In this document: piece by piece, positions 30,380 through 39,019 of the stretch | How positions within the stretch are numbered: position 1 is the first letter of the stretch | Layout of the letters: the number at the start of each line of letters is the position of its first letter | NCBI RefSeq assembly: GCF_018343515.1 | Contig: NZ_JAGYPD010000001.1 | Coordinates: forward strand, 682,001 to 746,000 | Length of the DNA: 64,000 nt | Origin: Bacillus sp. FJAT-50079 | GTDB taxonomy: Bacteria; Bacillota; Bacilli; Bacillales; Bacillaceae_C | Direction of reading: 5' to 3' | Position numbers and translations under genes: made by a program | The notes under the pieces: model-generated | What the model was told of the DNA's origin: nothing | Seen by the model: only the letters and a program-made list of their open reading frames with translations | The model's database searches: none

Positions 30380-30796
30380 TCAACGGTCATTTAACTTTTT
30401 ATAAATGTTTAATAACTGTTGTCTTTCTTCATCCGACAGCTTTTCAAATAGCTTTCTACGAAGTTTTTGTCCTTCTTCGTTCGCTCTCTTGACCACTTCC
30501 ATGCCTTTATCAGTAATGGCTAAATAAATAATCCGACGGTCAGTTTGGTCGACTATTCTAATTGCTAATTCTTTCAGTACTAGCTTTTCCGATAAATGGG
30601 TTAATGTTGGAGGTGTGAGCCCTAACGTTTTCGCAATATCCGAGGGGCGACTTTTGCCCCTTTCTATTAAATGCCCAAGTACAAGAATATGTGAAACACC
30701 AAGGTCTTCATAAAATATTTTATTCCACTGAATGATCAAGTTATTTGTCACTTTATCCATGTTATGAATGATTTCAAAAATCGTCTGCTCTTTCAT
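30380..30796 (-). CDS. MarR-family transcriptional regulator
   Basis: The 138-residue protein is a winged-helix MarR dimer subunit: KSRPSDIAKTLGLTPPTLTHL (recognition helix) and the wing DQTDRRIIYLAITDKG. MarR proteins usually repress adjacent oxidoreductases and release AT-rich palindromes when a phenolic, quinone or oxidant ligand binds. It has no redox Cys, so a ligand mechanism is more likely. It lies downstream of two SDR genes but beyond a strong terminator. A perfect 22-bp palindrome at 32381 in front of those genes is the best operator candidate. Confidence 0.88.
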   Translation of the reverse strand: MKEQTIFEIIHNMDKVTNNLIIQWNKIFYEDLGVSHILVLGHLIERGKSRPSDIAKTLGLTPPTLTHLSEKLVLKELAIRIVDQTDRRIIYLAITDKGMEVVKRANEEGQKLRRKLFEKLSDEERQQLLNIYKKLNDR

Positions 30797-30818
30797 AAAC
30801 GTCCATCCCTACTTTCCA

Positions 30819-30852
30819 AAAAAGGCCTCTAATCATGATTAGAGGCCTTTTT
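30819..30852. terminator. Strong bidirectional terminator
   Basis: A perfect 16-bp stem (30819-30834 with 30837-30852), A-rich on one side and T-rich on the other, between the SDR pair and marR. Confidence 0.92.
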
Positions 30853-30863
30853 ATCATAACATG

Positions 30864-31598
30864 CTATTGAGCTGAGAATCCACCATCGATGACCAATTCA
30901 GCACCTGTAATATACGATGATTCATCCGATGCTAAAAATAAAGCAGCATTCGCAATATCGGCTGGTTGGCCTAAGCGTTGCAAAGGGGTTGCTTGGATTA
31001 AATGACCAAGCAGTTCCTTCGAGGATTTTAAAGCTTGTGTCATTGGTGTTTCGATAATTCCTGGGAATAGTGCATTTACACGTACACCTTGCCTACCAAA
31101 CGTGGTTGCAGCTGCTTTAGAAATGGCGCGCACCGCCCCTTTAGATGCAGAATAATGGTTAAATCCTTGGCCAATTTGTGCTGTATAAGAGGAAATATTA
31201 ATGATCGACCCTTTTGCTTTTGCCGCCATATAAGGTGCCACATGTTTAATTCCAGCAAATGGCCCAAACCCGTTAATTGCAAGCATTTTTTGCCAATCAT
31301 CTAGATCAATGTCTTGGTAAGACTTTTCTGAAGAAATGCCTGCATTATTTACAAGGATATCGATTGTACCAAAGCGATCATTCACTTCTTTAGCAAATGC
31401 TGCCCATTGTTCATCTGAAGCAACGTTTAATTTCATGCCATATACATTTTCTTTCTGACTAACTTTTTCTAACGCTTCATCATTAATATCGGCAGCTATG
31501 ACGATCGCTCCTTCTTTGCTGAATAAATCAACGATGCCTTCACCAATACCTGATGCTCCTCCAGTTATAATTGCCACTTTATGATCTAATCTTCCCAT
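30864..31598 (-). CDS. SDR-family oxidoreductase
   Basis: The 244-residue classical short-chain dehydrogenase has the nucleotide-binding [11 protein letters not shown], the D in VIAADIND favouring NAD, VNNAG, and the catalytic Ser/Tyr/Lys in SSYTAQIG...HYSASKGAV. The C-terminal [12 protein letters not shown] is typical. It oxidises or reduces an alcohol/ketone substrate that cannot be named; glucose or 3-hydroxyacyl dehydrogenase labels would be guesses. It lies 12 nt after a second SDR gene in one operon, probably controlled by the nearby MarR protein. Confidence 0.88.
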   Translation of the reverse strand: MGRLDHKVAIITGGASGIGEGIVDLFSKEGAIVIAADINDEALEKVSQKENVYGMKLNVASDEQWAAFAKEVNDRFGTIDILVNNAGISSEKSYQDIDLDDWQKMLAINGFGPFAGIKHVAPYMAAKAKGSIINISSYTAQIGQGFNHYSASKGAVRAISKAAATTFGRQGVRVNALFPGIIETPMTQALKSSKELLGHLIQATPLQRLGQPADIANAALFLASDESSYITGAELVIDGGFSAQ

Positions 31599-31610
31599 TT
31601 AACTCACTCC

Positions 31611-32360
31611 TTAACGTAGTTTAATTGAGCCACCATCAACCATAATCGTTTGACCTGTAATATAATCCGAAGCCTTGCTTGCTAAAAATACAGCTACTTG
31701 ACCAATATCTTGCTCAGGATCACCAAGACGACGCAATGGAATGCGTTGAATCATCGCATCATACATTTCCGGGGCGTTTTCACGCCATTGCTCTACACCA
31801 GGTGTAAGGGCAATCGGCGAGATTAAATTCACATTAATTCCATCCGGTCCCCACTCATTTGCTGCCACACGTGAAACTGCGCGAATCGCTTCCTTCGCAG
31901 CCGCATAAGAAGTTTGGGTAACTTGACCATCCAGTCCAGCACCTGAGGCAAAATTAATGACTTTACCTTGGGATTTCTTTAATTCTGGATATGCCGCTTG
32001 CATAAAATGGACCGTAGGATAGAAGCCTGTGCCAAAGGACAGATTAAATAGCTCTTCTGTTGTTTCCGTAAACGATGCCTGTCTAGATACATGCGCGTTA
32101 TTGACCAAAATATCCAACTTACCAAAGGTTTCCACGACTTTTTCCACGATTTCATACGTATTTTCCTTCACTGAAATATCTTTAATAAAAAGGAAGCCTT
32201 TTGTATATTGATCCACTTCCGCAAGCGTTTCTCTGCCCTTTTCCTCATTCACATCTACGATTGCAATGTGAGCCCCTTCTTTTGCCAAGGCAATGGCAAT
32301 TCCTCTTCCGATTCCTGAAGCACCACCTGTTACAATGCCTACTTTTCCTTGTAATTTCAT
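31611..32360 (-). CDS. SDR-family oxidoreductase
   Basis: The 249-residue short-chain dehydrogenase has [11 protein letters not shown] and Asp in IAIVDVNE (NAD-type). The catalytic SYAAAKEAI and YITGQTIMVDGG are present. The usual NNAG motif reads NNAHVSRQ, an uncommon change next to the cofactor. I start at ATG 32360, 8 nt after AGGAG; ATG 32366 is too close. It leads a two-gene SDR operon whose promoter region carries a perfect palindrome about 20 bp upstream of the start. The substrate is unknown. Confidence 0.87.
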   Translation of the reverse strand: MKLQGKVGIVTGGASGIGRGIAIALAKEGAHIAIVDVNEEKGRETLAEVDQYTKGFLFIKDISVKENTYEIVEKVVETFGKLDILVNNAHVSRQASFTETTEELFNLSFGTGFYPTVHFMQAAYPELKKSQGKVINFASGAGLDGQVTQTSYAAAKEAIRAVSRVAANEWGPDGINVNLISPIALTPGVEQWRENAPEMYDAMIQRIPLRRLGDPEQDIGQVAVFLASKASDYITGQTIMVDGGSIKLR

Positions 32361-32380
32361 TATCATTGCTCCTTATCAGC

Positions 32381-32402
32381 ATTAATTAGATATCTAATTA
32401 AT
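32381..32402. promoter_or_regulatory. 22-bp palindromic operator, likely MarR site
   Basis: ATTAATTAGAT and its exact complement ATCTAATTAAT are fused without a spacer, 21 bp upstream of the SDR start codon. The TTAGATATCTAA core is typical of MarR-family operators. A one-mismatch core copy, TTAGACATCTAA, sits at 32582-32593. Confidence 0.7.
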
Positions 32403-32659
32403 TGTCCGATCGAATCATATTAAAATATTCAGTTCCAATCCCCTGCTTGTAACAATTTATTCTTCCCTTTATAAGCAACCATTACACAAAAATATTAATA
32501 ATTAATATCGCATTAATGCTGTATAGAACGATCGTAAAATTCTCTGTATCTTCCTACCATGCTAATTTTCTCTCTATTTATTTAGACATCTAACTATTTC
32601 GCAACTAAATAATATCAAAATAACGGAGAAATTTCAATCGAATAATCTTATAGACAAAA

Positions 32660-32690
32660 AAATAAGCATGAATAGATTCAATGCTTATTT
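32660..32690 (-). terminator. Terminator of mqo
   Basis: A perfect 10-bp stem (32660-32669 with 32681-32690). On the minus strand it runs into a seven-T tract. Confidence 0.85.
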
Positions 32691-32735
32691 CTACTTATAT
32701 ATTTTTACTTTCCTAAGTACCTAAGTTCATTTTAC

Positions 32736-34277
32736 TTAAACAAGTACGGCTTCCTTTTCACACAACTCATTCTCTTCATCTTGTACAGGTAAGCTTTCGC
32801 TAAGACCGAGCGTCAGCGCCGTCAACGTATGAATTTCCCGGAAAAGCTCTCGGTCTTCCATTAGTGACACGCCATATGAAGGAATCATTTCTTTTAATTT
32901 AGGCTCCCACTCATTCATATGTTGCGGGAAACATTTTTCGATTACCTCAAGCATTACATGAACAGCGGTAGATGCACCTGGAGAAGCTCCGAGCAATGCA
33001 GCAACCGAACCATCAGCAGCACTGACAACTTCTGTCCCAAATTGAAGGGTTCCTTTTCCGCCGGCTTCTGTATCTTTTATTACTTGAACACGTTGGCCCG
33101 CCACAACGATGTCCCAATCTTCGCTTTTAGCGTTGGGAATAAACTCTCGTAATTCTTCAATCCGCTGTTCTTTCGATAGCATCAACTGTTCAATCAAATA
33201 TTTTGTTAGCGGTATATTTTTTGCTCCCGCTGCTAACATCGTTAAAAGATTATTTGGTTTTACTGAACCAATGAGATCAAGATTGGAACCCGTTTTCAAA
33301 AACTTTGGTGAGAAGCCGGCAAACGGTCCAAATAGCAATGATTTCGTATCATCGATATAGCGCGTATCCAGATGTGGAACAGACATGGGCGGTGCACCAA
33401 CCTTCGCTTTCCCGTACACTTTTGCATGGTGCTGCTCAACAACCTCTTGTTTATTACACGCTAAAAATAGCCCACTTACTGGAAATCCTCCAATATGTTT
33501 GCTTTCAGGAATACCCGTTTTTTGCAGTAAAGGCAAGCTTCCACCGCCGCCGCCGATAAATACAAATTTCGCTGTATGATATTCGATCTTATCGCTATCA
33601 GCATCATGCACTTTTACTTCCCATAAGTCGTCACTCGTACGTTTTAACCCCTTTACGCTATGCTTGTAATGGATCTCAACACCTTTGTTCTCTAAATGAT
33701 CAAACAATAATCGTGTTAAAGCGCCAAAATTTACATCTGTTCCAGAGTCAATTTTTGTTGCCGCTATCGGTTCATTCGATGTACGCCCTTCCATCATTAG
33801 CGGAATCCATTCCTTCAGCTTCTCAGGATCATCTGAAAATTCCATCCCCTCAAATAAATGAGTATTGGAAAGCGCTTCAAAACGTTTTTTCAAAAAGGCT
33901 ACGTTTTTTTCTCCTTCCACAAAGCTCATATGTGGAATCGGCATAATAAATTCTTGTGGATGACGAATTAGGTTACTGTTGACAAGATAGGACCAAAACT
34001 GCCTTGATAGCTGAAACTGTTCATTAATTTTTATCGCCTTGCTAATATCGATCGATCCATCCGATTTTTCCGTTGTATAATTAAGCTCACATAGAGCTGC
34101 ATGACCAGTACCTGCATTATTCCATTCATTCGAACTTTCTTCTCCCGGGTTCGCAAGCTTCTCAAACACTTTTATTTCCCATTCCGGTTCTACCTCTTTA
34201 AGTAAAGCTCCCAAAGTTGCACTCATGACTCCGGCACCAATTAATATCACATCTGTTTTCGTTTGTCTGTCGCTCAT
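32736..34277 (-). CDS. mqo: Malate:quinone oxidoreductase
   Basis: The 513-residue FAD enzyme oxidises malate to oxaloacetate at the membrane and passes electrons to quinones. The FAD-binding motif is [15 protein letters not shown]. Further family signatures are [39 protein letters not shown] and [33 protein letters not shown] is near the C-terminus. Length is usual for MQO. It is a single-gene unit with its own terminator and bypasses NAD-dependent malate dehydrogenase. Confidence 0.95.
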   Translation of the reverse strand: MSDRQTKTDVILIGAGVMSATLGALLKEVEPEWEIKVFEKLANPGEESSNEWNNAGTGHAALCELNYTTEKSDGSIDISKAIKINEQFQLSRQFWSYLVNSNLIRHPQEFIMPIPHMSFVEGEKNVAFLKKRFEALSNTHLFEGMEFSDDPEKLKEWIPLMMEGRTSNEPIAATKIDSGTDVNFGALTRLLFDHLENKGVEIHYKHSVKGLKRTSDDLWEVKVHDADSDKIEYHTAKFVFIGGGGGSLPLLQKTGIPESKHIGGFPVSGLFLACNKQEVVEQHHAKVYGKAKVGAPPMSVPHLDTRYIDDTKSLLFGPFAGFSPKFLKTGSNLDLIGSVKPNNLLTMLAAGAKNIPLTKYLIEQLMLSKEQRIEELREFIPNAKSEDWDIVVAGQRVQVIKDTEAGGKGTLQFGTEVVSAADGSVAALLGASPGASTAVHVMLEVIEKCFPQHMNEWEPKLKEMIPSYGVSLMEDRELFREIHTLTALTLGLSESLPVQDEENELCEKEAVLV

Positions 34278-34508
34278 TTTTACCGTCCCTTAGCCATAAA
34301 ATTTCCAAAAAAGGATGTAGACGCTTCCTCTTTGCATAACAAACAAGCTAAAGCGCCACCTATTTATATCTTATTAATTCCTAATTATACAACTATTTTT
34401 AATAGATTTAAATAGCGCTTTTTTTATGGGATTCATTAGTTATTTACAATTTAATGAAAAATTGAGCGATATCGAAAGGTTTATACAAGGAAAAACCGAC
34501 TGGTTTTT
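34278..34508. other. Spacer upstream of mqo
   Basis: No ORF is visible. It holds the mqo promoter region, which I could not pin down, and a short hairpin terminator at 34491. Confidence 0.4.
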
Positions 34509-34510
34509 TT
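34491..34510. terminator. Short bidirectional terminator
   Basis: AAAAACC, loop GACT, GGTTTTTTT. On the minus strand it would end the alpha/beta-hydrolase transcript. Confidence 0.65.
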
Positions 34511-34709
34511 AATAGAACCAATCGTTGTGCAGGATTTGAAGTTCTTTAGAATATATTACAGTGGTTAAGCCATATATCCGCCGCTCGGGAAAATGAACCA
34601 CATGATAGCCTAAACACAACTGACGAATATTTAGTAGTAACAGAGACACCCTGTCACTTCGCGAACCATATTGAAAAACAATATAATGCAGATGGTGACA
34701 GGCAAACAT
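34509..34709 (-). CDS. Possible small ORF after the hydrolase
   Basis: A 66-codon frame starts immediately after the hydrolase stop (TAAATG) and ends at the terminator. It has no good ribosome site. The composition (MFACHHLHYIVFQYGSRS..., PERRIYGL) is plausible for a protein fragment, but I recognise no family. It may be a coupled small gene, a remnant or chance. Confidence 0.25.
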   Translation of the reverse strand: MFACHHLHYIVFQYGSRSDRVSLLLLNIRQLCLGYHVVHFPERRIYGLTTVIYSKELQILHNDWFY

Positions 34710-35666
34710 TTAATTCAAGCCTCTGTAAAATTTTGCTCCATTTCGTATAGCTTCTTTTGCCTCTGGCACAATGCTCGTATAATGCAAAAATCCATGAATA
34801 ACCCCTTTAAATTTTTCTAATACTGCCTTTTGATGATGGTAGGTTAAAATATCATTTAATAATTTACTATCATCTTGAAGCGGGTCTAAATTTCCACAGG
34901 CAATATAGCACGGCGGTATTCCATGAGTTAAATCATTTGAAAGGCAATCGTAATAACGTAGATCTTTATTTTCACCTCCGATATACATGTTTCTATATGT
35001 TTTTAAATCTTCCTCGCTTAATCCATCATATTCCCCTCCGAATAAACGCATAGACTTAGAATCAGTGAGTCCATAAGTTCCATAATAGAGAAGCAAACAA
35101 CGTAAATAAGAAACATGCTTCTTGTTGTCCCTTAAATACAAAGCCGTCGCTAAACATAGATTTGCTCCCGCTGAATCACCTGCAAGGGCGATATCATTGG
35201 GATCGATATTATATTTCTCCGCATGGTTCCGTAACCACTCAACTAAGAAAACACATTCTTCTACTTGCTTAGGGTATTTATATTCGGGTGCTAAATGATA
35301 GTCTACTCCAATGACCACGGATTCAGTTTCTTCCATCAACATCCGCATAATCCTACTATGAGTATCAATATTCCCAACGACGAACCCGCCACCATGAATA
35401 TAAACAATTGAGCCATTTCCTCTTCTTTTTTTCGGGTAGTGGATACGAATAGCTATTGAACCGTAGGGTCCTTCTATCTTTAAATCAACAGTTTGCTTAG
35501 GTTCTGGGCCGCCCTTATTCCAAAACTTTCGTTCACTCACATAGTTTTCACGCATTTTTTCATAAGTGACATCTGTTGAAAATGTATCTCCAATAAGTTC
35601 AGCTTGTTTATTTAATGTTTCTAGCATTTCAGAAGTCATCATTTTGTACACATTCTTTTTGTTCAT
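34710..35666 (-). CDS. Alpha/beta hydrolase (HSL-type esterase/lipase)
   Basis: The 318-residue serine hydrolase belongs to the hormone-sensitive-lipase family: oxyanion motif VYIHGGGFVVG, nucleophile elbow ALAGDSAGANLCLA, Asp in NLDPLQDD and His in GVIHGFLHY. It should hydrolyse short acyl esters in the cytoplasm, as no signal peptide is present. It is monocistronic apart from a doubtful small ORF downstream. The natural substrate is unknown. Confidence 0.9.
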   Translation of the reverse strand: MNKKNVYKMMTSEMLETLNKQAELIGDTFSTDVTYEKMRENYVSERKFWNKGGPEPKQTVDLKIEGPYGSIAIRIHYPKKRRGNGSIVYIHGGGFVVGNIDTHSRIMRMLMEETESVVIGVDYHLAPEYKYPKQVEECVFLVEWLRNHAEKYNIDPNDIALAGDSAGANLCLATALYLRDNKKHVSYLRCLLLYYGTYGLTDSKSMRLFGGEYDGLSEEDLKTYRNMYIGGENKDLRYYDCLSNDLTHGIPPCYIACGNLDPLQDDSKLLNDILTYHHQKAVLEKFKGVIHGFLHYTSIVPEAKEAIRNGAKFYRGLN

Positions 35667-35836
35667 TTCTATCCTCCATCCTATATCAAGACAGTCTTGG
35701 AATGGGAGTGTCTTTTCAAGTATTATAACCTAAAGATAAACTACTCTAACTTAAGCCAGCGGAACATTTCCTATTAAAGTAGAGTTATCCTACAATTAAG
35801 AGGTGGAATAAAAAACTTAAAAAATGAGGGATTCAT

Positions 35837-36010
35837 ATGATGTGCGGATCAAAATGCTTCCTTGTAGAAATTGAACGAAATGGGGAAAAACAGATCAACA
35901 AAGTTAACGCCAGAACCCCTGTCAATGCTAGAAAAGTGATTCGAGGAAAATTCGGTGCAGACGCCGAGATCATCTCAGTGAAAGAGGAAAAGAAAACACC
36001 ATTATCTTAA
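35837..36010 (+). CDS. Small hypothetical protein, 57 aa
   Basis: A GAGGGATTC ribosome region precedes tandem ATGs and a 57-residue basic protein: MMCGSKCFLVEIERNGEKQ, then a region with VNARKVIRGKFGADAE and a lysine-rich tail. The CGSKC pair could bind metal. The pattern of a short beta-hairpin followed by a helix and strand resembles small beta-alpha-beta proteins. It is closed by a bidirectional terminator. I do not recognise a named family. Confidence 0.6.
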   Translation: MMCGSKCFLVEIERNGEKQINKVNARTPVNARKVIRGKFGADAEIISVKEEKKTPLS

Positions 36011-36050
36011 ATTGGAAAAAGACGCTTCGTTAAATATGTCCATCATACAT

Positions 36051-36085
36051 GAAAAGACTAGCAACAAATGTCGCTAGTCTTTTTC
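36051..36085. terminator. Bidirectional terminator
   Basis: GAAAAGACTAGC (36051-36062) pairs with GCTAGTCTTTTTC (36073-36085). It serves the 57-aa gene (+) and the GTPase gene (-), which converge here. Confidence 0.85.
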
Positions 36086-36088
36086 TCA

Positions 36089-37450
36089 TTATTTAACTGG
36101 TGCTGGCTGTTTATCACATAGCTTATGTGTATTAATAAAATCTTTTAAAACATCAGCAAGATTTGGATCGCTAATTTCGTCTAAATCATAGTGAACTCTT
36201 GTACAAGGCTTATTAATTGAAATGACGCGTGTTAGATCAATCGGTGTACCGATAATCACTACATCACAGTCAGTTTTATTAATTGTTTCTTCAAGATCCT
36301 TCAATTGTTGTTCGCCATATCCCATCGCTGGAAGGACGTTACCAATATGTTGGTATTTGTTAAACGTTTCAGTTAGCGTACCAACCGCAAATGGACGTGG
36401 GTCAACGATTTCCTTCGCTCCTAAACGCTCCGCTGCAACGATGCCCGCGCCAAGCTTCATCTCTCCATGAGTCAAAGTTGGGCCATCTTCAACAACTAGC
36501 ACACGCTTGCCTGCAATACTTTCCGGATGATCCACTGTAATCGTCGATTCAGCTTTAATAATTGTACTATTAGGGCTTGCGAATTTAATATTATTTTCTA
36601 CAATTTGAACAGCTTCCTCTGCAGCACTATCTACCTTGTTAATGATTGCTACATCGGTTGTTCTCAAGCATACTTCACCAGGATAATATTTTAGTTCATG
36701 GCCTGGGCGATGCGGGTCCAAAACCGTAACAGCTAAATCCGGCTCGAAGAAAGAAAAGTCGTTGTTTCCTCCGTCCCATAAAATAACGTCACAGCCATCT
36801 GGATCATTTTCAGCCGCTGCTAAAATATCGGCATAATCTACACCAGCGTATATAATATTTCCGCGCTCCACATGCGGCTCATACTCTTCCATCTCTTCAA
36901 TCGTACAATTATGTTTCTTTAAATCTTCTACTGTTGCAAAACGCTGAACACGCTGTGCGTTTAAATCACCGTAAGGCATTGGATGTCTTACTGCAACAAC
37001 TTTCAAATCATGCTCCAACAGTGTCTCGATAATTTTTCTCGACGTTTGGCTTTTTCCCGTTCCAGTTCGCACAGCACAAACCGAAATGACTGGCTTATTG
37101 CTTTTTAACATCGTGCTCTTTGGTCCTAGCAATGTAAAGTTCGCACCAGCAGCATTAACGATCGCGCTCACGCCCATCACATCTTCATAACTAGCATCAC
37201 TATATGCAAAAACACATTCATCCACTTCTAATTCTTTAATTAACTCAGGCAATTGCTCTTGTGAATAAATTGGAATTCCTTCTGGGTATAACTCACCTGC
37301 TAATTCGCTCGGGTATTTCCGTCCATCAATATCCGGAATTTGCGTTGCCGTAAAAGCAACGACATTATATGAATCGTTATTACGATAAAATGTATTAAAA
37401 TTGTGAAAATCTCTTCCAGCAGCACCGATAATAATAATATTTTTTTTCAT
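36089..37450 (-). CDS. Cyclic 2,3-diphosphoglycerate synthetase-like GTPase
   Basis: The 453-residue protein starts with a Rossmann-like segment (NIIIIGAAGRDFHNFNTFYR). A P-loop follows in CAVRTGTGKSQTSRKI (about 130-145), then VVAVRHPMPYGDL, DVILWDGGNNDFSFF and a G-motif-like IINKVDSA. This matches the cyclic-2,3-DPG synthetase family known from methanogens, whose bacterial members have uncertain roles. The product in this organism is unknown and cDPG synthesis should not be assumed. It is monocistronic. Nearby M20 hydrolase and MFS genes on the same strand may share a pathway. Confidence 0.82.
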   Translation of the reverse strand: MKKNIIIIGAAGRDFHNFNTFYRNNDSYNVVAFTATQIPDIDGRKYPSELAGELYPEGIPIYSQEQLPELIKELEVDECVFAYSDASYEDVMGVSAIVNAAGANFTLLGPKSTMLKSNKPVISVCAVRTGTGKSQTSRKIIETLLEHDLKVVAVRHPMPYGDLNAQRVQRFATVEDLKKHNCTIEEMEEYEPHVERGNIIYAGVDYADILAAAENDPDGCDVILWDGGNNDFSFFEPDLAVTVLDPHRPGHELKYYPGEVCLRTTDVAIINKVDSAAEEAVQIVENNIKFASPNSTIIKAESTITVDHPESIAGKRVLVVEDGPTLTHGEMKLGAGIVAAERLGAKEIVDPRPFAVGTLTETFNKYQHIGNVLPAMGYGEQQLKDLEETINKTDCDVVIIGTPIDLTRVISINKPCTRVHYDLDEISDPNLADVLKDFINTHKLCDKQPAPVK

Positions 37451-37689
37451 AGCACTCGCTCCTATTAATGCATGTCTTGTAAATAATTATAAGTCACTTT
37501 GCATATTAATACAATACATATTTTTAAAAAAATTAATAAACTCTTTCCACTCTTGGAGTAATTTCAGGAAAATACTAGATAGATGTTTATTGATTATCTA
37601 CCTCAAACCGCGATGGCTTTTCTAGATGAACCTAAGGTACAATCCCCAAAATAATTAATTGTCTGATTGAATCTGTCACCAATACAATG

Positions 37690-37737
37690 AAAAAACCATA
37701 TCCCTCATACTAAAAAAGTATGTGATATGGTTTTTTT
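37690..37737 (-). terminator. Terminator of the MFS-M20 unit
   Basis: A long imperfect stem (AAAAAACCATATC... pairing with GATATGGTTTTTT, inner CATACT/AGTATG) directly after the M20 stop on the minus strand. Confidence 0.85.
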
Positions 37738-37747
37738 CATCTTTTAT

Positions 37748-38938
37748 TTAATCTAATTCGTAATAACTACACACAACTTGTCCCACCGCTTTTGCCGCTA
37801 CGAGCAAAGCATCTTCATCGATATCAAATTTCGGGTGATGGTTGAAGTAAGGCTCTTCCACCCCTTTAGGTGAACATGCAATGTAAAAGAAGCAAGCAGG
37901 GAATTTTTCCGCATAATAAGCAAAATCCTCAGATGGCGGTAATGCTGGAAATTCCTTTACTTCTTTAATATCTTTATCATCCATGCTTTGTAAACTTGCT
38001 GCTACCTTCGCTGTAAGCTCCGGATCATTATATAAAGGCGGATAATCCGGCGTATACGTAAGCTCACATGTGACGCCAAATTGTTCTTCAATCCCTCTCA
38101 CAATCCGTTTCATTTCTTTTTCAATGATTTTTTTTGTTTCTACGGTCATATAGCGAATATCGCCTTCAAGCTCAACACTATCTTTAATTACGTTAAATGT
38201 ACCTTTCCCATCAAAAGAACCAATCGTGATGACGCCGACATCAAAAGGATTTAATCTACGACTAATAATCGTTTGAGCAGCTGTAACAAAATGAGCAGCA
38301 GCTACAATTGCGTCATTTGCCAGATGAGGAGAGGAGCCATGTCCGCCTCGACCTTGCACAATTAATTTCATGTATGCTCGTCCATTAAACGAATATCCAG
38401 CATGATATCCGACCGTTCCCGCCGGTCCCATCGGTAATAAATGAATGCCGTAAATTGCATCTAAGTCATCGATCAAACCAGACTCAACAATGCTTTTTGC
38501 TCCACCTGGCGGCACCTCTTCTGCATGTTGATGAATGATCTTAATTGTACCTGGAATCGACCCTTTCAATTGAATCAGGCAGTCAGCTAGTACTAACAAA
38601 TAAGCAGTATGTCCATCATGGCCACACGCATGCATCACACCCTCATTCTTTGATTTAAACGGGACATCTGCTTCTTCTACGATAGGTAGGGCGTCAAAAT
38701 CAGCGCGCAGGCCAATCGTTTTCCCTGGCTTACCACCTTTAATCGTGACGATAATGCCATAGCCATTGCCGACATTTGTTTGAATCTCTACATCTTTTCC
38801 TTTATAAAAATCGGCAATATACTGAGCTGTTTTCTCCTCTTTAAATGAAAGCTCTGGATTTTCATGTAAATAACGACGGATTTCAATGATTTCATCTTTA
38901 CGTGATTCTAACATGCTCATTAATTCATTTTTCATCAT
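37748..38938 (-). CDS. M20-family amidohydrolase
   Basis: The 396-residue metallopeptidase-like enzyme belongs to the M20D aminoacylase/IAA-amino-acid hydrolase group. Visible motifs are RRYLHENPELSF, GLRADFDALPI, VMHACGHDGHTA (metal His and Cys), IIHQHAEEVPPGGA (catalytic and metal Glu) and GGHGSSPHLANDA in the lid domain. It likely cleaves an N-acyl amino acid or related amide. ATG 38938 follows AAAAGGAG at 6-7 nt. It lies 81 nt after an MFS gene, suggesting import followed by hydrolysis. Confidence 0.88.
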   Translation of the reverse strand: MMKNELMSMLESRKDEIIEIRRYLHENPELSFKEEKTAQYIADFYKGKDVEIQTNVGNGYGIIVTIKGGKPGKTIGLRADFDALPIVEEADVPFKSKNEGVMHACGHDGHTAYLLVLADCLIQLKGSIPGTIKIIHQHAEEVPPGGAKSIVESGLIDDLDAIYGIHLLPMGPAGTVGYHAGYSFNGRAYMKLIVQGRGGHGSSPHLANDAIVAAAHFVTAAQTIISRRLNPFDVGVITIGSFDGKGTFNVIKDSVELEGDIRYMTVETKKIIEKEMKRIVRGIEEQFGVTCELTYTPDYPPLYNDPELTAKVAASLQSMDDKDIKEVKEFPALPPSEDFAYYAEKFPACFFYIACSPKGVEEPYFNHHPKFDIDEDALLVAAKAVGQVVCSYYELD

Positions 38939-38953
38939 TTTCGTCTCCTTTTG

Positions 38954-38985
38954 ACGGAATGGAGGAACGATATCATCCATTCCGT
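38954..38985 (-). promoter_or_regulatory. Stem-loop between MFS and M20 genes
   Basis: ACGGAATGGA (38954-38963) pairs with TCCATTCCGT (38976-38985), just before the M20 ribosome site and without a T-run. It may modulate the downstream gene. Confidence 0.55.
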
Positions 38986-39019
38986 TTCCATTTATAAAAA
39001 TGAGCTGAATCCCTATCCT

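Larger units (their letters stand above)
32361..32735. other. Promoter/terminator spacer between SDR operon and mqo
   Basis: This 375-base stretch has no ORF. It contains the 22-bp palindrome at 32381, a related TTAGACATCTAA at 32582 and the mqo terminator at 32660. Confidence 0.6.

Noticed and set aside
34384-34440. AATAGCGCTTTTTT near 34411 as a cre site upstream of mqo
   Set aside because: It lacks the TGnAAnCG half and the terminal CA; only the GCGC core matches.
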